A stretch of 64,000 bases of DNA from Myxococcales bacterium (GTDB lineage: Bacteria; Myxococcota_A; Polyangia; Fen-1088): assembly GCA_022184915.1 (NCBI GenBank), contig JAGTJU010000004.1, forward strand, positions 352,057 through 416,056. The letters are read 5' to 3'. Below the pieces are notes generated by a model. That model was not told the DNA's origin and made no database searches. It saw only the letters and a list, made by a program, of their open reading frames with translations. This document shows positions 26,641 to 35,473 of this stretch, piece by piece. The position numbers were made by a program, and so were the translations under genes. Position 1 is the stretch's first letter; every line of letters starts with the position of its first letter.

Positions 26641-27866
26641 GCTCGCACGATACTGCGGCCCTTTCGGCCGAAAAAGTTTCCGCTTCTCTGAGCAAGTTTC
26701 AGGGCGGTGCGGGGTGGATGAAGGCCGGAGCCTCCGTGGGTGTCGCCTGCACGGTTGCGACCGTCGCGGCCATGTTTTCGGGATCCAAGGCTGCGCAGTT
26801 CGGGTACCTGCTGGGGTTCTCTTACTGGGCTGGCATTGGGCTGACGTCGCTCCTGTTGCTGATGATCTTCCACGCGTTCCGCGCAAAGTGGATGACCGTC
26901 CTGCGTCGGCCCCTCGAGACCATGGCGACCACCGTCGTCATCTTCTTGGTGCTCTTCCTCCCGCTGGCCTTCGTGCTCAAGGGCGTTTTTCCGTGGGTCG
27001 AGCCCACTGTGGAGAAGTTCGGCGAACACGGACTCCACCTGGTCCACAACAAACACGGCTACCTGAACACCAGCTTCTTCGTGGTGCGGGGCATCCTCTA
27101 CTTCGTCATTGCCGGCGTGATTTCCCAGCTCTTGTTTGGCTGGTCCACCCGCCAGGACGCCACGGGTGACGTCGCGCTGACGGGGAAGGCCCGCAAGCTT
27201 GGTACGGGCGCCATTCCGCTCATGGCCTTCGTGCTGACGTTTGCCGCCTTCGACTGGTTGATGAGCCTCGACCCGCTCTGGTTCTCGACCATCTTCGGCG
27301 TGTACTACTTCGCGGGCAGCATGCTCTGCACCTTCGCCATCCTGATCCTCCTCAGCGCCAAGGCGCGAGGTAAGGACCAGTTTGGAGCCTACGTGACCCC
27401 CGAGCACCTCCATAACCTGGGCAAGCTGCTCTTCGCCTTCACTGCCTTTTGGGGGTATATCGCCTTCTCCCAGATGATGCTCATCTGGATGGCCGGGCTC
27501 CCGGAGGAAACGCCGTTCTACATCCTACGCATGAAGGCGCCGTGGATCGGAATAGGCTTGTTCCTGGTGCTGGGGCACTTTCTCTTGCCCTTCTTCATCC
27601 TACTGTCTCGCTCGCGCAAGCGAAGTCCAAGTCGTCTCGCGCCGATGGCAGCTTGGGCTCTCATCGTCCACTTCGTGGATCTCTACTGGCTGATCTTCCC
27701 CAACCTGAGTGAAGAGCAGGCCACGATTCACTGGTCCCTGTTCACGGCCTTCTTCGGTGTGGGTGGCCTCGCTGTGGCGTTCGCCATTTGGCGCATTCGC
27801 GGCCACTACACCGTGCCCGTCAAGGATCCGTTCCTGAACGTTTCGTTGAGGTACCGGCAACCATGA
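26637..27866 (+). CDS. actF: Alternative complex III membrane subunit ActF (NrfD-like)
   Basis: 409 residues with about ten membrane helices. The family traits are WAGIGLTSLLLLMIFHAFRA near residue 65, KHGYLNTSFF, FDWLMSLDPLWFSTIFGVYYF (split here as two motifs) and HNLGKLLFAF. ActF resembles ActC but is thought not to bind quinol at the same site. GTG 26637 overlaps the actE stop and has AAGGAGG seven bases upstream, one of the better ribosome sites in the operon. The end overlaps the next gene by four bases (ATGA). Confidence 0.95.
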   Translation: MSSHDTAALSAEKVSASLSKFQGGAGWMKAGASVGVACTVATVAAMFSGSKAAQFGYLLGFSYWAGIGLTSLLLLMIFHAFRAKWMTVLRRPLETMATTVVIFLVLFLPLAFVLKGVFPWVEPTVEKFGEHGLHLVHNKHGYLNTSFFVVRGILYFVIAGVISQLLFGWSTRQDATGDVALTGKARKLGTGAIPLMAFVLTFAAFDWLMSLDPLWFSTIFGVYYFAGSMLCTFAILILLSAKARGKDQFGAYVTPEHLHNLGKLLFAFTAFWGYIAFSQMMLIWMAGLPEETPFYILRMKAPWIGIGLFLVLGHFLLPFFILLSRSRKRSPSRLAPMAAWALIVHFVDLYWLIFPNLSEEQATIHWSLFTAFFGVGGLAVAFAIWRIRGHYTVPVKDPFLNVSLRYRQP

Positions 27867-28447
27867 GTGACTCTCGAAATCCTACCGTGCATCACGAGCC
27901 CACCGTGGAAGACGCCTCTGCGGGCGTCAACACGAAGCTCATTCTCTCGGTTGGCATCACATCGCTGGTCGTATTCGGGCTTTCAGCCGTGGTGGCTTAT
28001 CTCATCTTGTCGCACGACGAGAAGCAGATGGCTGCCGAAGGAATGCCGAATCCAACTCCCCTGCTCGGCCAGAAGGAAATTGGCATCGTCGACTTCGTCG
28101 AATACGACGGAGACGATCGTTTGCCGACCTGGAAGGCGCAGGTTGCCAAACGGCTGTCGGGATACAGCTGGGCAGACCGCGCGCAGGGACGCGTACAGCT
28201 GCCCATCGACGTAGGGATGCGGAAAGCGATCGCAGAAGCGAATGCAGGTGTCGCCGTAGGCCAGGCCAACGCCGCCGTGCCTCATGAACCGTCTGTGCCA
28301 CGCCTCACGATCCAGCAGGTGATGGCGAACCCCGAACTGATACCGCCGCCCGCCAAGGCCACTCCGGAAGCTCCGGGCGGTGCTGCGCCTGTCGTGACTC
28401 CCTCAGCCAAGCCGACGCCCGCGCCTCAGGGAGGACTCACTCAGTGA
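27863..28447 (+). CDS. Single-helix membrane protein of the ACIII-oxidase operon, function unknown
   Basis: 194 residues. One membrane helix at about 25-50 anchors a periplasmic part. A conserved-looking segment around 104-122 (YSWADRAQGRVQLPIDVGM) matches a W-D-x-G-x-x-x-P-I-D pattern that I recall from small proteins next to ACIII and caa3 genes in several phyla. The C-terminal 50 residues are Pro/Ala-rich (PEAPGGAAPVVTP) and disordered. It overlaps actF and the SCO gene by four bases each, so it is made with them. A role in assembly or in the ACIII-oxidase contact is an inference. Confidence 0.75.
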   Translation: MSDSRNPTVHHEPTVEDASAGVNTKLILSVGITSLVVFGLSAVVAYLILSHDEKQMAAEGMPNPTPLLGQKEIGIVDFVEYDGDDRLPTWKAQVAKRLSGYSWADRAQGRVQLPIDVGMRKAIAEANAGVAVGQANAAVPHEPSVPRLTIQQVMANPELIPPPAKATPEAPGGAAPVVTPSAKPTPAPQGGLTQ

Positions 28448-29367
28448 CGGCCCTGGCGACACATAGACGCCTCCGGGCGTTCGCTCGCCCTCTGCTCTCT
28501 GCCCTCCTGGCTGTGGTTGGGATCTCGTTCCCGGTTGCCGTGTTTGCCAGCGGCTACAACGGCCACTACCGCTCGGTGCCCGTGATCGGGGGGGGAGAGG
28601 GTAACGTCAAGTCGCAGGACATCGAGCCCATCGAAAACCTGGGGCAGACCGTGCCGCCCGACCTTTCCTTCTTGGACGGGAACGGCAAACCGGTTCGGAT
28701 TGGGGACCTCCTGGGTCACGGAAAACCGATTCTGGTTACGCTCGGCTACTTCCGATGTCCGATGCTCTGCAACCTTGTTCACGAGGGATTGGGCAAGGGT
28801 CTGAAGAAGGCGGGCCTATCGCTGGGGCGGGACTTTTTGGGACTCGCTGTGAGCATCGACCCGAGCGACGACCCCAAGTCTGCGAACACCAACCAGGGCC
28901 GCCTTTTGCGTCACCTGGGAGAATCTCGAACCTCTGATTGGCCCTTCGTCCTCACGCCCAAGGGTGAGACAGCGCCGGACGGCAGCTCTGGGCCGGCTCG
29001 GAAGTTGGCCGATAGCGTCGGCTTCCGTTACATCTACGATGAGGAGTCGAAGCAATTTGCGCATGCGGCGGTGGCGTTCGTGCTCACGCCGGAAGGGAAG
29101 ATCTCCCGCTATCTCTACGGCGTCGACTTCGAGCCACGCGACCTCAGGTTCGCGCTGGTGGAGGCGAGCGGGGGCCGGGTGGGGACGACGCTCGATCGCG
29201 TGCTGCTGTCCTGCTTCAAATACGACCCAATGACCCATAAATATACCCCCTTTGCCTTCGGATTCGTCCGGATCGGCGCCTTCCTGAGCTTCGCCGCGTT
29301 GGCGAGCTTGCTGGCCGTTCTGTGGCGGAGAGAGCTTCAGCTGCGCCGCCAGCGGAGGACCGCATGA
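28444..29367 (+). CDS. SCO1/SenC family copper chaperone for cytochrome oxidase
   Basis: 307 residues. It has a signal peptide (core LLSALLAVVGISFPVAVFA), a thioredoxin-like SCO domain with copper ligands Cys105 and Cys109 in CPMLC and His207 in FAHAAVAFVL, and an unusual C-terminal membrane helix (about 272-296) that anchors it from the other end. SCO proteins load copper into the CuA site of oxidase subunit II, which is encoded next. GTG 28444 overlaps the previous stop and has GGAGG nine bases upstream. Confidence 0.94.
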   Translation: MTALATHRRLRAFARPLLSALLAVVGISFPVAVFASGYNGHYRSVPVIGGGEGNVKSQDIEPIENLGQTVPPDLSFLDGNGKPVRIGDLLGHGKPILVTLGYFRCPMLCNLVHEGLGKGLKKAGLSLGRDFLGLAVSIDPSDDPKSANTNQGRLLRHLGESRTSDWPFVLTPKGETAPDGSSGPARKLADSVGFRYIYDEESKQFAHAAVAFVLTPEGKISRYLYGVDFEPRDLRFALVEASGGRVGTTLDRVLLSCFKYDPMTHKYTPFAFGFVRIGAFLSFAALASLLAVLWRRELQLRRQRRTA

Positions 29368-30425
29368 TCGAGTTTTTCAATGAGCTGATGCGGCGCCTGC
29401 TGTGGCTGCCGGAACAGGCATCCACGTTCGCGACCCGCGTCGATACCCTGCACTACGTGGTCATCTTGATCACCTTCATCGCCTCGTTCGGCGTGGGGGC
29501 GGTTGCGGTGTACTTCTTCTTCAGGTTCAGAGAGAAGAAGGCCATGGCTTCGACCCCCGTGGTCGAGCCAAGCGGGAAGTTCGAGGCAGTGGTGATATCG
29601 ATACCGCTGCTCATTTTCCTGGCATGGGCCTTCGTGGGCTATCGAGACTTCGTCTGGCTGCAGACGGCGCCTCCGAACACAATGGACGTATACGTCGTGG
29701 GTAAAAAGTGGATGTGGCACTTTGCGCATCCCGACGGCCCGAACGAGAACGCCGTGCTGCACGTTCCGGCGAACCGGCCCGTGCGTCTGCTCATGACGAG
29801 CCGAGACGTCATCCACTCGTTCTTCGTGCCCGAGTTCCGCGTTAAACAGGACGTGGTTCCGGGGCGATACAGTGAGACCTGGTTCGAGGCGAAGAAGCCG
29901 GGCCGATACAACATCTTCTGTACGGAGTACTGCGGAACCTGGCACTCGCAGATGATCGGCGAGGTGGTCGTTCTCGAACCTTCGGCTTACGACGCCTGGC
30001 TCGACCGGCAGCGCGTGGGGCTCGAGGATCGGCAGGACGCCAGCAGCTCGGAGGGCTCGAGCACGGAGTTCCGCGGCGACCTCATCTCGTACGGACATCG
30101 CGTTGCGGCGGCTCAAGGCTGCTTCAAGTGTCACACGATCGACGGCACTCAACACATCGGACCGACCTGGGTCGACCTCTACAAGAGGAAAACGGAACTC
30201 GCCAACGGGGAAACCCTGGTGGCTGACGAGGGGTACCTCACGGAATCGATGATGGATCCCTACCGGAAGATGGTGAAGGGGTACGCGGAGGTCATGCCCT
30301 CATACCGCGGCAAGCTCTCGGCTCCCGAGACTGCGGCCCTGGTTGAATACATCAAGTCTCTTCGGTCTGATCGGCTGGAGAACCTGAAGGCTAAGGAGCC
30401 TGCTTATGGCCCACTCGAACGCTAA
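29364..30425 (+). CDS. ctaC: Cytochrome c oxidase subunit II with fused cytochrome c domain (caa3 type)
   Basis: 353 residues. Two membrane helices (about 29-54 and 74-95) lead to the CuA cupredoxin domain. CuA ligands are visible: His151, Cys186, Glu188 (backbone), Cys190, His194 and Met197 in CTEYCGTWHSQM. The C-terminal 110 residues form a cytochrome c domain with CFKCH at 253-257, so the subunit can take electrons directly from ActE or ActA. This is the caa3 arrangement. ATG 29364 overlaps the SCO stop. The gene ends 20 bases inside ctaD. Confidence 0.97.
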   Translation: MIEFFNELMRRLLWLPEQASTFATRVDTLHYVVILITFIASFGVGAVAVYFFFRFREKKAMASTPVVEPSGKFEAVVISIPLLIFLAWAFVGYRDFVWLQTAPPNTMDVYVVGKKWMWHFAHPDGPNENAVLHVPANRPVRLLMTSRDVIHSFFVPEFRVKQDVVPGRYSETWFEAKKPGRYNIFCTEYCGTWHSQMIGEVVVLEPSAYDAWLDRQRVGLEDRQDASSSEGSSTEFRGDLISYGHRVAAAQGCFKCHTIDGTQHIGPTWVDLYKRKTELANGETLVADEGYLTESMMDPYRKMVKGYAEVMPSYRGKLSAPETAALVEYIKSLRSDRLENLKAKEPAYGPLER

Positions 30426-32073
30426 TCACGCTGTCGCCGAGGAAGCTCCCGGCGAGGAACTCAAACTGCCCGCGGTCTCCTTCTGGAACGCGGACCTCGG
30501 AATCAAGTCCTGGCTCTTGAGCCTGGACCACAAACGCATCGGCATCATGTACATGGTGCTGACCCTGGTGGGCTTCCTGCTGGGTGGCATTTTGGCCATG
30601 GCCCTGCGCATCGAGCACCTGACGCCCGATGAGACCATCATGGGCCCGAACACCTACAACCGGGTGTTCACCTTGCACGGCGTGGTCATGATCTTCCTTT
30701 TCATGATTCCCGCCATACCCGCCATCTTCGGCAACTTCTTCCTGCCGCTGATGTTGGGCGCAAAGGACGTGGCGTTCCCGCGCCTGAACCTGATGTCCAT
30801 CTATGTCTACGGCGCTGGCGCTTTGCTCATGGTCTGGAGCATGGTGGCAGGTGGCGTGGACTCGGGGTGGACCTTTTACGCTCCGTACAGCCTCAGTACG
30901 CCGGCCTCGCTGGCCCCGGCACTGTTCGGCGTCTTCATCATCGGGTTCTCCTCGATCCTGACGGGACTCAACTTCATCGTCACCATCCACACCATGCGCC
31001 CTAAGGGGATGACTTGGATGCGGATGCCGCTCTTCGTGTGGGGAACGTACGCGACCAGCATCATCCAGGTGCTGGCGACCCCCGTGGTGGGCCTGACCGC
31101 AGTGCTCACGGCGATCGAGCGCCTCTTCGGCTTCGGTTTCTTCGACCCGAGCAAGGGCGGCGACCCGGTTCTATTCCAGCACCTGTTCTGGTTCTACAGC
31201 CACCCCGCGGTCTACATCATGGTGCTGCCCGGCATGGGTGTCATCAGTGAGGTCGTCTCGGTCTTCTCGCGCAAGAACGTGTTCGGCTACAAGATGGTCG
31301 CTTACTCGTCCCTGGGAATCGCCTTCGTGGGCTTCTTCGCCTGGGGTCACCACATGTTCGTGACGGGGCAGTCGAAGTTTGACGCCGGTGCGTTCGCCAT
31401 CATCTCGATGCTGGTGGGTGTGTTTACCGCGATCAAGGTATTCAACTGGGTGGGTACGATGTACCGCGGCTCGATCGCTGTGCGGGCGCCCTTCGTCTAC
31501 GTGTGTGGCTTCCTGTTCTTCGTCGTCTTCGGTGGCATGACGGGGGTCGCAATCTCGTCGGTGTCTCTCGACGTGCACTGGCACGATACCTACTTCGTGG
31601 TCGCGCACTTCCACTTCATCATGGTGGGCGCGACGCTGATGGGCTTCTTGGCCGCGCTGCACTACTGGTTCCCGAAGATGTTCGGCCGCATGTATCACGA
31701 AGGCTGGGCGATGCTCTCCGCGGGCCTCATCATCCTCGGCTTCAACGCCTCCTTCATCCCGCAGTTTCTGTTGGGAAACATGGGGCAGCCACGTCGCTAC
31801 TACATGTACTCGCCCGAGGCACAGGGGCTGAACGTGGCTTCCACGGCAGGGTCGAGCCTTCTGGCGTTCGGCTTCCTGCTGATCCTGATCTACCTGGTCT
31901 ACGCCATCAAGTACGGCAAGGTGGCCGGCGATAACCCTTGGGGTGCTTCTGGCCTCGAGTGGAAGACGCCTTCTCCGCCACCCAAGCACAACTTCGACTC
32001 GACCCCTGTCGTGGACGAGGATCCTTACACGTACCGCCAGAAAGGCGAGGAGGTGGAGCATGTCGTCGTCTGA
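30406..32073 (+). CDS. ctaD: Cytochrome c oxidase subunit I, haem-copper A2 subfamily
   Basis: 555 residues, 12 helices expected. Haem and copper ligands are all present: His91 and His403 (low-spin haem), His401 (high-spin haem), and His266, His315 and His316 (CuB). Tyr270, the residue that crosslinks to the CuB His, is in SHPAVY. The helix VI motif is FYSHPAVY (Tyr264, Ser265) in place of the Glu of mitochondrial-type enzymes, which places it in the A2 subfamily with Thermus and Rhodothermus caa3 oxidases. The ATG lies inside ctaC and has AAGGAG eight bases upstream. Confidence 0.98.
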   Translation: MAHSNANHAVAEEAPGEELKLPAVSFWNADLGIKSWLLSLDHKRIGIMYMVLTLVGFLLGGILAMALRIEHLTPDETIMGPNTYNRVFTLHGVVMIFLFMIPAIPAIFGNFFLPLMLGAKDVAFPRLNLMSIYVYGAGALLMVWSMVAGGVDSGWTFYAPYSLSTPASLAPALFGVFIIGFSSILTGLNFIVTIHTMRPKGMTWMRMPLFVWGTYATSIIQVLATPVVGLTAVLTAIERLFGFGFFDPSKGGDPVLFQHLFWFYSHPAVYIMVLPGMGVISEVVSVFSRKNVFGYKMVAYSSLGIAFVGFFAWGHHMFVTGQSKFDAGAFAIISMLVGVFTAIKVFNWVGTMYRGSIAVRAPFVYVCGFLFFVVFGGMTGVAISSVSLDVHWHDTYFVVAHFHFIMVGATLMGFLAALHYWFPKMFGRMYHEGWAMLSAGLIILGFNASFIPQFLLGNMGQPRRYYMYSPEAQGLNVASTAGSSLLAFGFLLILIYLVYAIKYGKVAGDNPWGASGLEWKTPSPPPKHNFDSTPVVDEDPYTYRQKGEEVEHVVV

Positions 32074-32710
32074 GGCACACTCCCACAATCCGTATCTCGC
32101 GCATCACTTCGAGACCATCGAACAACAGAGCTACGCTGCCCGGCTGGGCATGTGGCTCTTCCTGGCCACGGAAGTCCTGCTCTTCGGCGGGCTTTTCCTG
32201 GGCTACACGGTATACCGCTGGCTTTACCCGGAGACCTACCAGGCTTGCGCTGATCTTCTCAGCATCCCGATGGGCGCCACCAACACCGTGGTGCTCATCA
32301 CGAGCAGCTTCACGGCGGCGCTGGGTTACCACGCGATCAAGGTGGACCAGGTCAAGAAGGGCGTGGCTCTTCTGTGGGTGACGATCGTGCTGGCGGGGGC
32401 GTTCCTCGTCATCAAGTACTTCGAGTACGCCCACAAGTTCCACGAGGGGACGCTGCCCGGCAAATGGTACACGTTCGAGGGGCTTCAGGCTCCGGGAGCG
32501 AACATCTTCTTCGCTGTGTACTTCCTGGCGACGGGCCTCCACGGCTTCCACGTCGTGGTGGGCATGACGATTCTCGCAATCCTGGCCGTGCGTGCGCAGC
32601 AGGGGCGTTACCATGCGAAGAATTACGTCGGCGTGGAGTTGGGTGTTCTCTACTGGCACCTCGTCGACCTGGTGTGGATTTTCCTTTTCCCGCTGCTTTA
32701 CCTCATCTGA
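32060..32710 (+). CDS. ctaE: Cytochrome c oxidase subunit III
   Basis: 216 residues with about five helices. Markers are [18 protein letters not shown] at the first helix, [12 protein letters not shown] and [18 protein letters not shown] at the end. ATG 32060 is inside the end of ctaD (14-base overlap) and has GAGGAGGTGG just upstream, so it is chosen over longer frames. Subunit III stabilises the proton-pumping core. Confidence 0.96.
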   Translation: MSSSEAHSHNPYLAHHFETIEQQSYAARLGMWLFLATEVLLFGGLFLGYTVYRWLYPETYQACADLLSIPMGATNTVVLITSSFTAALGYHAIKVDQVKKGVALLWVTIVLAGAFLVIKYFEYAHKFHEGTLPGKWYTFEGLQAPGANIFFAVYFLATGLHGFHVVVGMTILAILAVRAQQGRYHAKNYVGVELGVLYWHLVDLVWIFLFPLLYLI

Positions 32711-32727
32711 AGGCGGAGTGACGTAAC

Positions 32728-33120
32728 GTGTCCAACGCGAATCAAACGGCTCAACACGCAGGTCATGACGACCACGGCATTGGCGGCTACGTCAAGGTGT
32801 TCGTGGCGCTGTTGGTCTTGACGGGGGTGACGGTGTGGACGGCCAAGATGGATTTCGGGGCCTTCAACATCGTGGTGGCGATGGTGGTGGCCACGATCAA
32901 GGCCACCCTGGTGGTGCTCTTCTTCATGCACCTGTGGGACGAAGGCCCGGTGAACCGGCTCATCTTCGTCGTGTCGATTCTCTTTGTGGGGGTCATGATG
33001 GCATTTACTTTCGGGGACCTCATGTTCCGAAACACGGGAATGCTTCCTAACGGCGGACCGCAGAAGCCGGGAACGGTCATCATCAAGAGCGCAGCAGGCG
33101 AGGGTTCAGCTCACCACTGA
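32728..33120 (+). CDS. ctaF: Cytochrome c oxidase subunit IV (prokaryotic COX4 type)
   Basis: 130 residues with three hydrophobic segments. The family pattern is YVKVFVALLVLTGVTVWTA near residue 20 and ATIKATLVVLFFMHLWDE near residue 55. GTG 32728 follows ctaE by 17 bp, the only real gap in the operon, with GGCGGAG as ribosome site. The N-terminus is His-rich (HAGHDDHG). It is the last gene before the terminator. Confidence 0.93.
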   Translation: MSNANQTAQHAGHDDHGIGGYVKVFVALLVLTGVTVWTAKMDFGAFNIVVAMVVATIKATLVVLFFMHLWDEGPVNRLIFVVSILFVGVMMAFTFGDLMFRNTGMLPNGGPQKPGTVIIKSAAGEGSAHH

Positions 33121-33171
33121 ACGGTCGCACTGACTACGGCGTGGTTACGGGCTTCCCCTGACCGGCGCTCA

Positions 33172-33204
33172 AAAAGGCCCCAAGGCGCTGCCAAGGGGCC
33201 TTTT
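33172..33204 (+). terminator. Intrinsic terminator of the actA-ctaF operon
   Basis: A perfect 10-base stem, AAAAGGCCCC at 33172-33181 and GGGGCCTTTT at 33195-33204, encloses a 13-base loop. The stem ends in TTTT followed by CTG. It lies 51 bp after the ctaF stop and has the classic intrinsic shape. Confidence 0.85.
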
Positions 33205-33486
33205 CTGCGTTCGATGGTCTGCCGTAAGGGCCAACAAACGAACGCGGGTCGCTGGAACCTCTCCGGATACCACGAAGGAATGAGAGGCACGAGAACGAGG
33301 CACAGTCGGTGAAGGGACACTGGGGAGCCCGAGAGAAGGGGAAAGGGGCTGTCCGCGACCGAGCGGACGGGTATGTGAGCTGCCTTCTGATGAGTCGCTC
33401 AGGGAAGGCACCCATCCGTTGGCAGCTCCAGGGTCCCAGCCACCCTTGGCCGCGGTGTCCCCGGGCAAGGCCCAAAGGCTTGTGAA
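33205..33486. other. Intergenic region, nothing coding seen
   Basis: The space between two convergent transcripts. It has ordinary composition and no gene, RNA signature or repeat that I can support. Terminator hairpins lie at both ends. Confidence 0.5.
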
Positions 33487-33512
33487 TAGGGGCGCGTTCA
33501 TCCGCGCCCCTA
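33487..33512 (-). terminator. Hairpin after the leftward barrel gene
   Basis: A perfect 10-base inverted repeat, TAGGGGCGCG and CGCGCCCCTA, with a 6-base loop, 8 bp past the stop of the leftward gene. On the minus strand it is followed by TTCACAAG, so there is no true T-run. It is a probable transcription end or 3' stabilising stem. Confidence 0.6.
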
Positions 33513-33520
33513 CGTCGCGA

Positions 33521-35473
33521 TTAGAATTGAATGCCGAGGAACCCGCGTATCACTTGTGCACTGGAGGCATCCTCCAGGGTGCCGCGGGGCCAGGGTTGGT
33601 CATTCTCATTGGACGGTCGGTTCAAAGCCGCAAACGGCCAGAGCACGGCCCACGTAAGCCCTGCGAAAAAACGATCGGCGGGGTTCCGGTAGGTCAGGCC
33701 CACGTTCATCTCCAGGCCCAGGTTCCGTGCGTCGCCCGGTGTTCCCAAACGAACGGCCGCCGCGCTGTAGATGACCGAGGCAGTGAGTCCGAGTTGCCTT
33801 TGTTCGGCGATCGTGAGCCAGTAGGCAATCTGGGGCTTGACGTAGATGGCGTTCGTCACGGTCCCGAAAATGCGGCGGAACAGGATCTGGTCGACGTGGT
33901 AGTCGGGGGAGAAATGGAAGTTGGTGAGGTTGTTGTCCCCCGCCTGTTGCTGGACCTGACGCCATCGGTAGTTAAGATAAGTATTGTTGCCGTTCCCCAG
34001 CTGGGGTTCAGCGCGGTCGCCGCTGGCGCCACCCGTTTCGAGGCCCAGGTAGAGGGCGTTTTTGAAGAGCGCCAGGTCGCTGGCGAACACCCATCCCAGT
34101 TGTTGGATGGAGAGCGAGCGATTGTCGACGTTCAGGTCCCCGGGGTTTCCGATCTTGCCCAGCATGGCGTCAGCCTCGAACTCTACGGTCAACGCGCGCC
34201 AGCCCAGCTTGAACCAGACGCTGGGGATGAAGACGTACGCGTTTACGTTTTGTACGTAGACCTCCGGCCGCGACAGTTCGCCGGGGCTAAAGGCCTGCCC
34301 ATCGGTGGGCGTCTCGGGGTTGGCTGCCGTGTCGGTTTCGAGCGGGCGGCTGGCGCCGCTGTTGTTGCGGTACACGAGCTGGGCCGCGTAGTTGAGCGCC
34401 AGCTCGCCGCGGGCGGCTTTGAAGCGGAAGCGTTCGGGGTCGTCGCGGCGGGAAAGAGCCGCCATGAGCTGAAACACGTCGTCTTTTTGGGAGAGGTCGA
34501 AGGGCGTACCGAAGGGATCTTGCACGCCGAGGGTGCTCATGTTGGACGTGTGGCCCTGAGCGCCGTAGTCCCAGGCCACGGCCACTTCGTGTCCCCACAG
34601 CATCGACAGCGCCATGACGCGATCGACGGTGGTACCGATGTCACAGTCGAGACAGTTTCCGTTGTTGAACATCAACCCCCGCCCAAAGTGCCAGGGCATA
34701 CGGCCGAAACGGATGCTGCCGAATTCGCTGTCAATCTCTCCCCAGGCCCGCTTGGCCTGCACGCTCGAACCCCAGCCGTTGCGGCCCACGTCGGGCGGGT
34801 ATTGCGTGTTGTACAGAACGGGGAGGGGTGCGGCGCCCGTGCCCTGAGCCAGCCGATTCGTCTGCACCAGAGAATCGGGGGTGGAGCCGGCGATGGTGTT
34901 GTCGAGCACGTCGATCTGCGCCATCACGCGGACCTGATCGCTTACGTTGACCGTGGGTTCGAGACGAAGCCGCAGGTTCGCGGAACCCAAGGTCTTCGTG
35001 CCGCACTTGCCGGCCACGAGGCCGCACTCGAGCGGCGTCGGGAAGGGCGGGGTACCATCGGGCTCTGCTTGCCCGTCAGGCACGACATATCCCTGGCCGA
35101 GGTGCAGCTGATGCAACCAATCCGTGCGGAAGCGGAAGTAGCCATCCAACTCGACGAGCTGGGTGCGGCGGCGTTCCGCTTCGAGCATCGGCGCCAGGGG
35201 CGCGAGCTCGTCGTCGTCGCGGTCCGCATCAGGGGCAGCCTCGGCCGGACCTTCGGGGCGCCCGTCGTCGCCCCCACCCCCGGTACCGGGGCGATGGCCC
35301 TGTGGCATGCCCGGCATCATGCCCGGGCCACCGTACTGGGCCAGCGCCTCCCCGGCGGAAAGGGCGGCCACGGCAAACCCGAGCGCGAACCTCACGGGCA
35401 AAGCACCGAAAGCGCGGCCCGCAAAAGGCATCCGGCGAGGGCGGGCCGGTGTGGGGGAATCCGAAAACGTCAC
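33521..35473 (-). CDS. Outer-membrane beta-barrel protein, TIGR04551-like
   Basis: 650 residues from GTG 35473, which overlaps the epimerase stop (GTGA) and has AGGAG ten bases upstream; TTG 35503 and ATG 35497 or 35431 are alternatives. A signal peptide ends at GEALAQ. A Gly/Met/Pro- and Asp-rich stretch (residues 35-85) precedes the barrel, which starts at ELDGYFRFRTDWLHQLHLG, a pattern that I recall from the deltaproteobacterial TIGR04551 family. Four cysteines occur in CGLVAGKC and CLDC. The C-terminus GFLGIQF ends in Phe, as in barrel proteins. The function is unknown. Confidence 0.8.
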   Translation of the reverse strand: MTFSDSPTPARPRRMPFAGRAFGALPVRFALGFAVAALSAGEALAQYGGPGMMPGMPQGHRPGTGGGGDDGRPEGPAEAAPDADRDDDELAPLAPMLEAERRRTQLVELDGYFRFRTDWLHQLHLGQGYVVPDGQAEPDGTPPFPTPLECGLVAGKCGTKTLGSANLRLRLEPTVNVSDQVRVMAQIDVLDNTIAGSTPDSLVQTNRLAQGTGAAPLPVLYNTQYPPDVGRNGWGSSVQAKRAWGEIDSEFGSIRFGRMPWHFGRGLMFNNGNCLDCDIGTTVDRVMALSMLWGHEVAVAWDYGAQGHTSNMSTLGVQDPFGTPFDLSQKDDVFQLMAALSRRDDPERFRFKAARGELALNYAAQLVYRNNSGASRPLETDTAANPETPTDGQAFSPGELSRPEVYVQNVNAYVFIPSVWFKLGWRALTVEFEADAMLGKIGNPGDLNVDNRSLSIQQLGWVFASDLALFKNALYLGLETGGASGDRAEPQLGNGNNTYLNYRWRQVQQQAGDNNLTNFHFSPDYHVDQILFRRIFGTVTNAIYVKPQIAYWLTIAEQRQLGLTASVIYSAAAVRLGTPGDARNLGLEMNVGLTYRNPADRFFAGLTWAVLWPFAALNRPSNENDQPWPRGTLEDASSAQVIRGFLGIQF

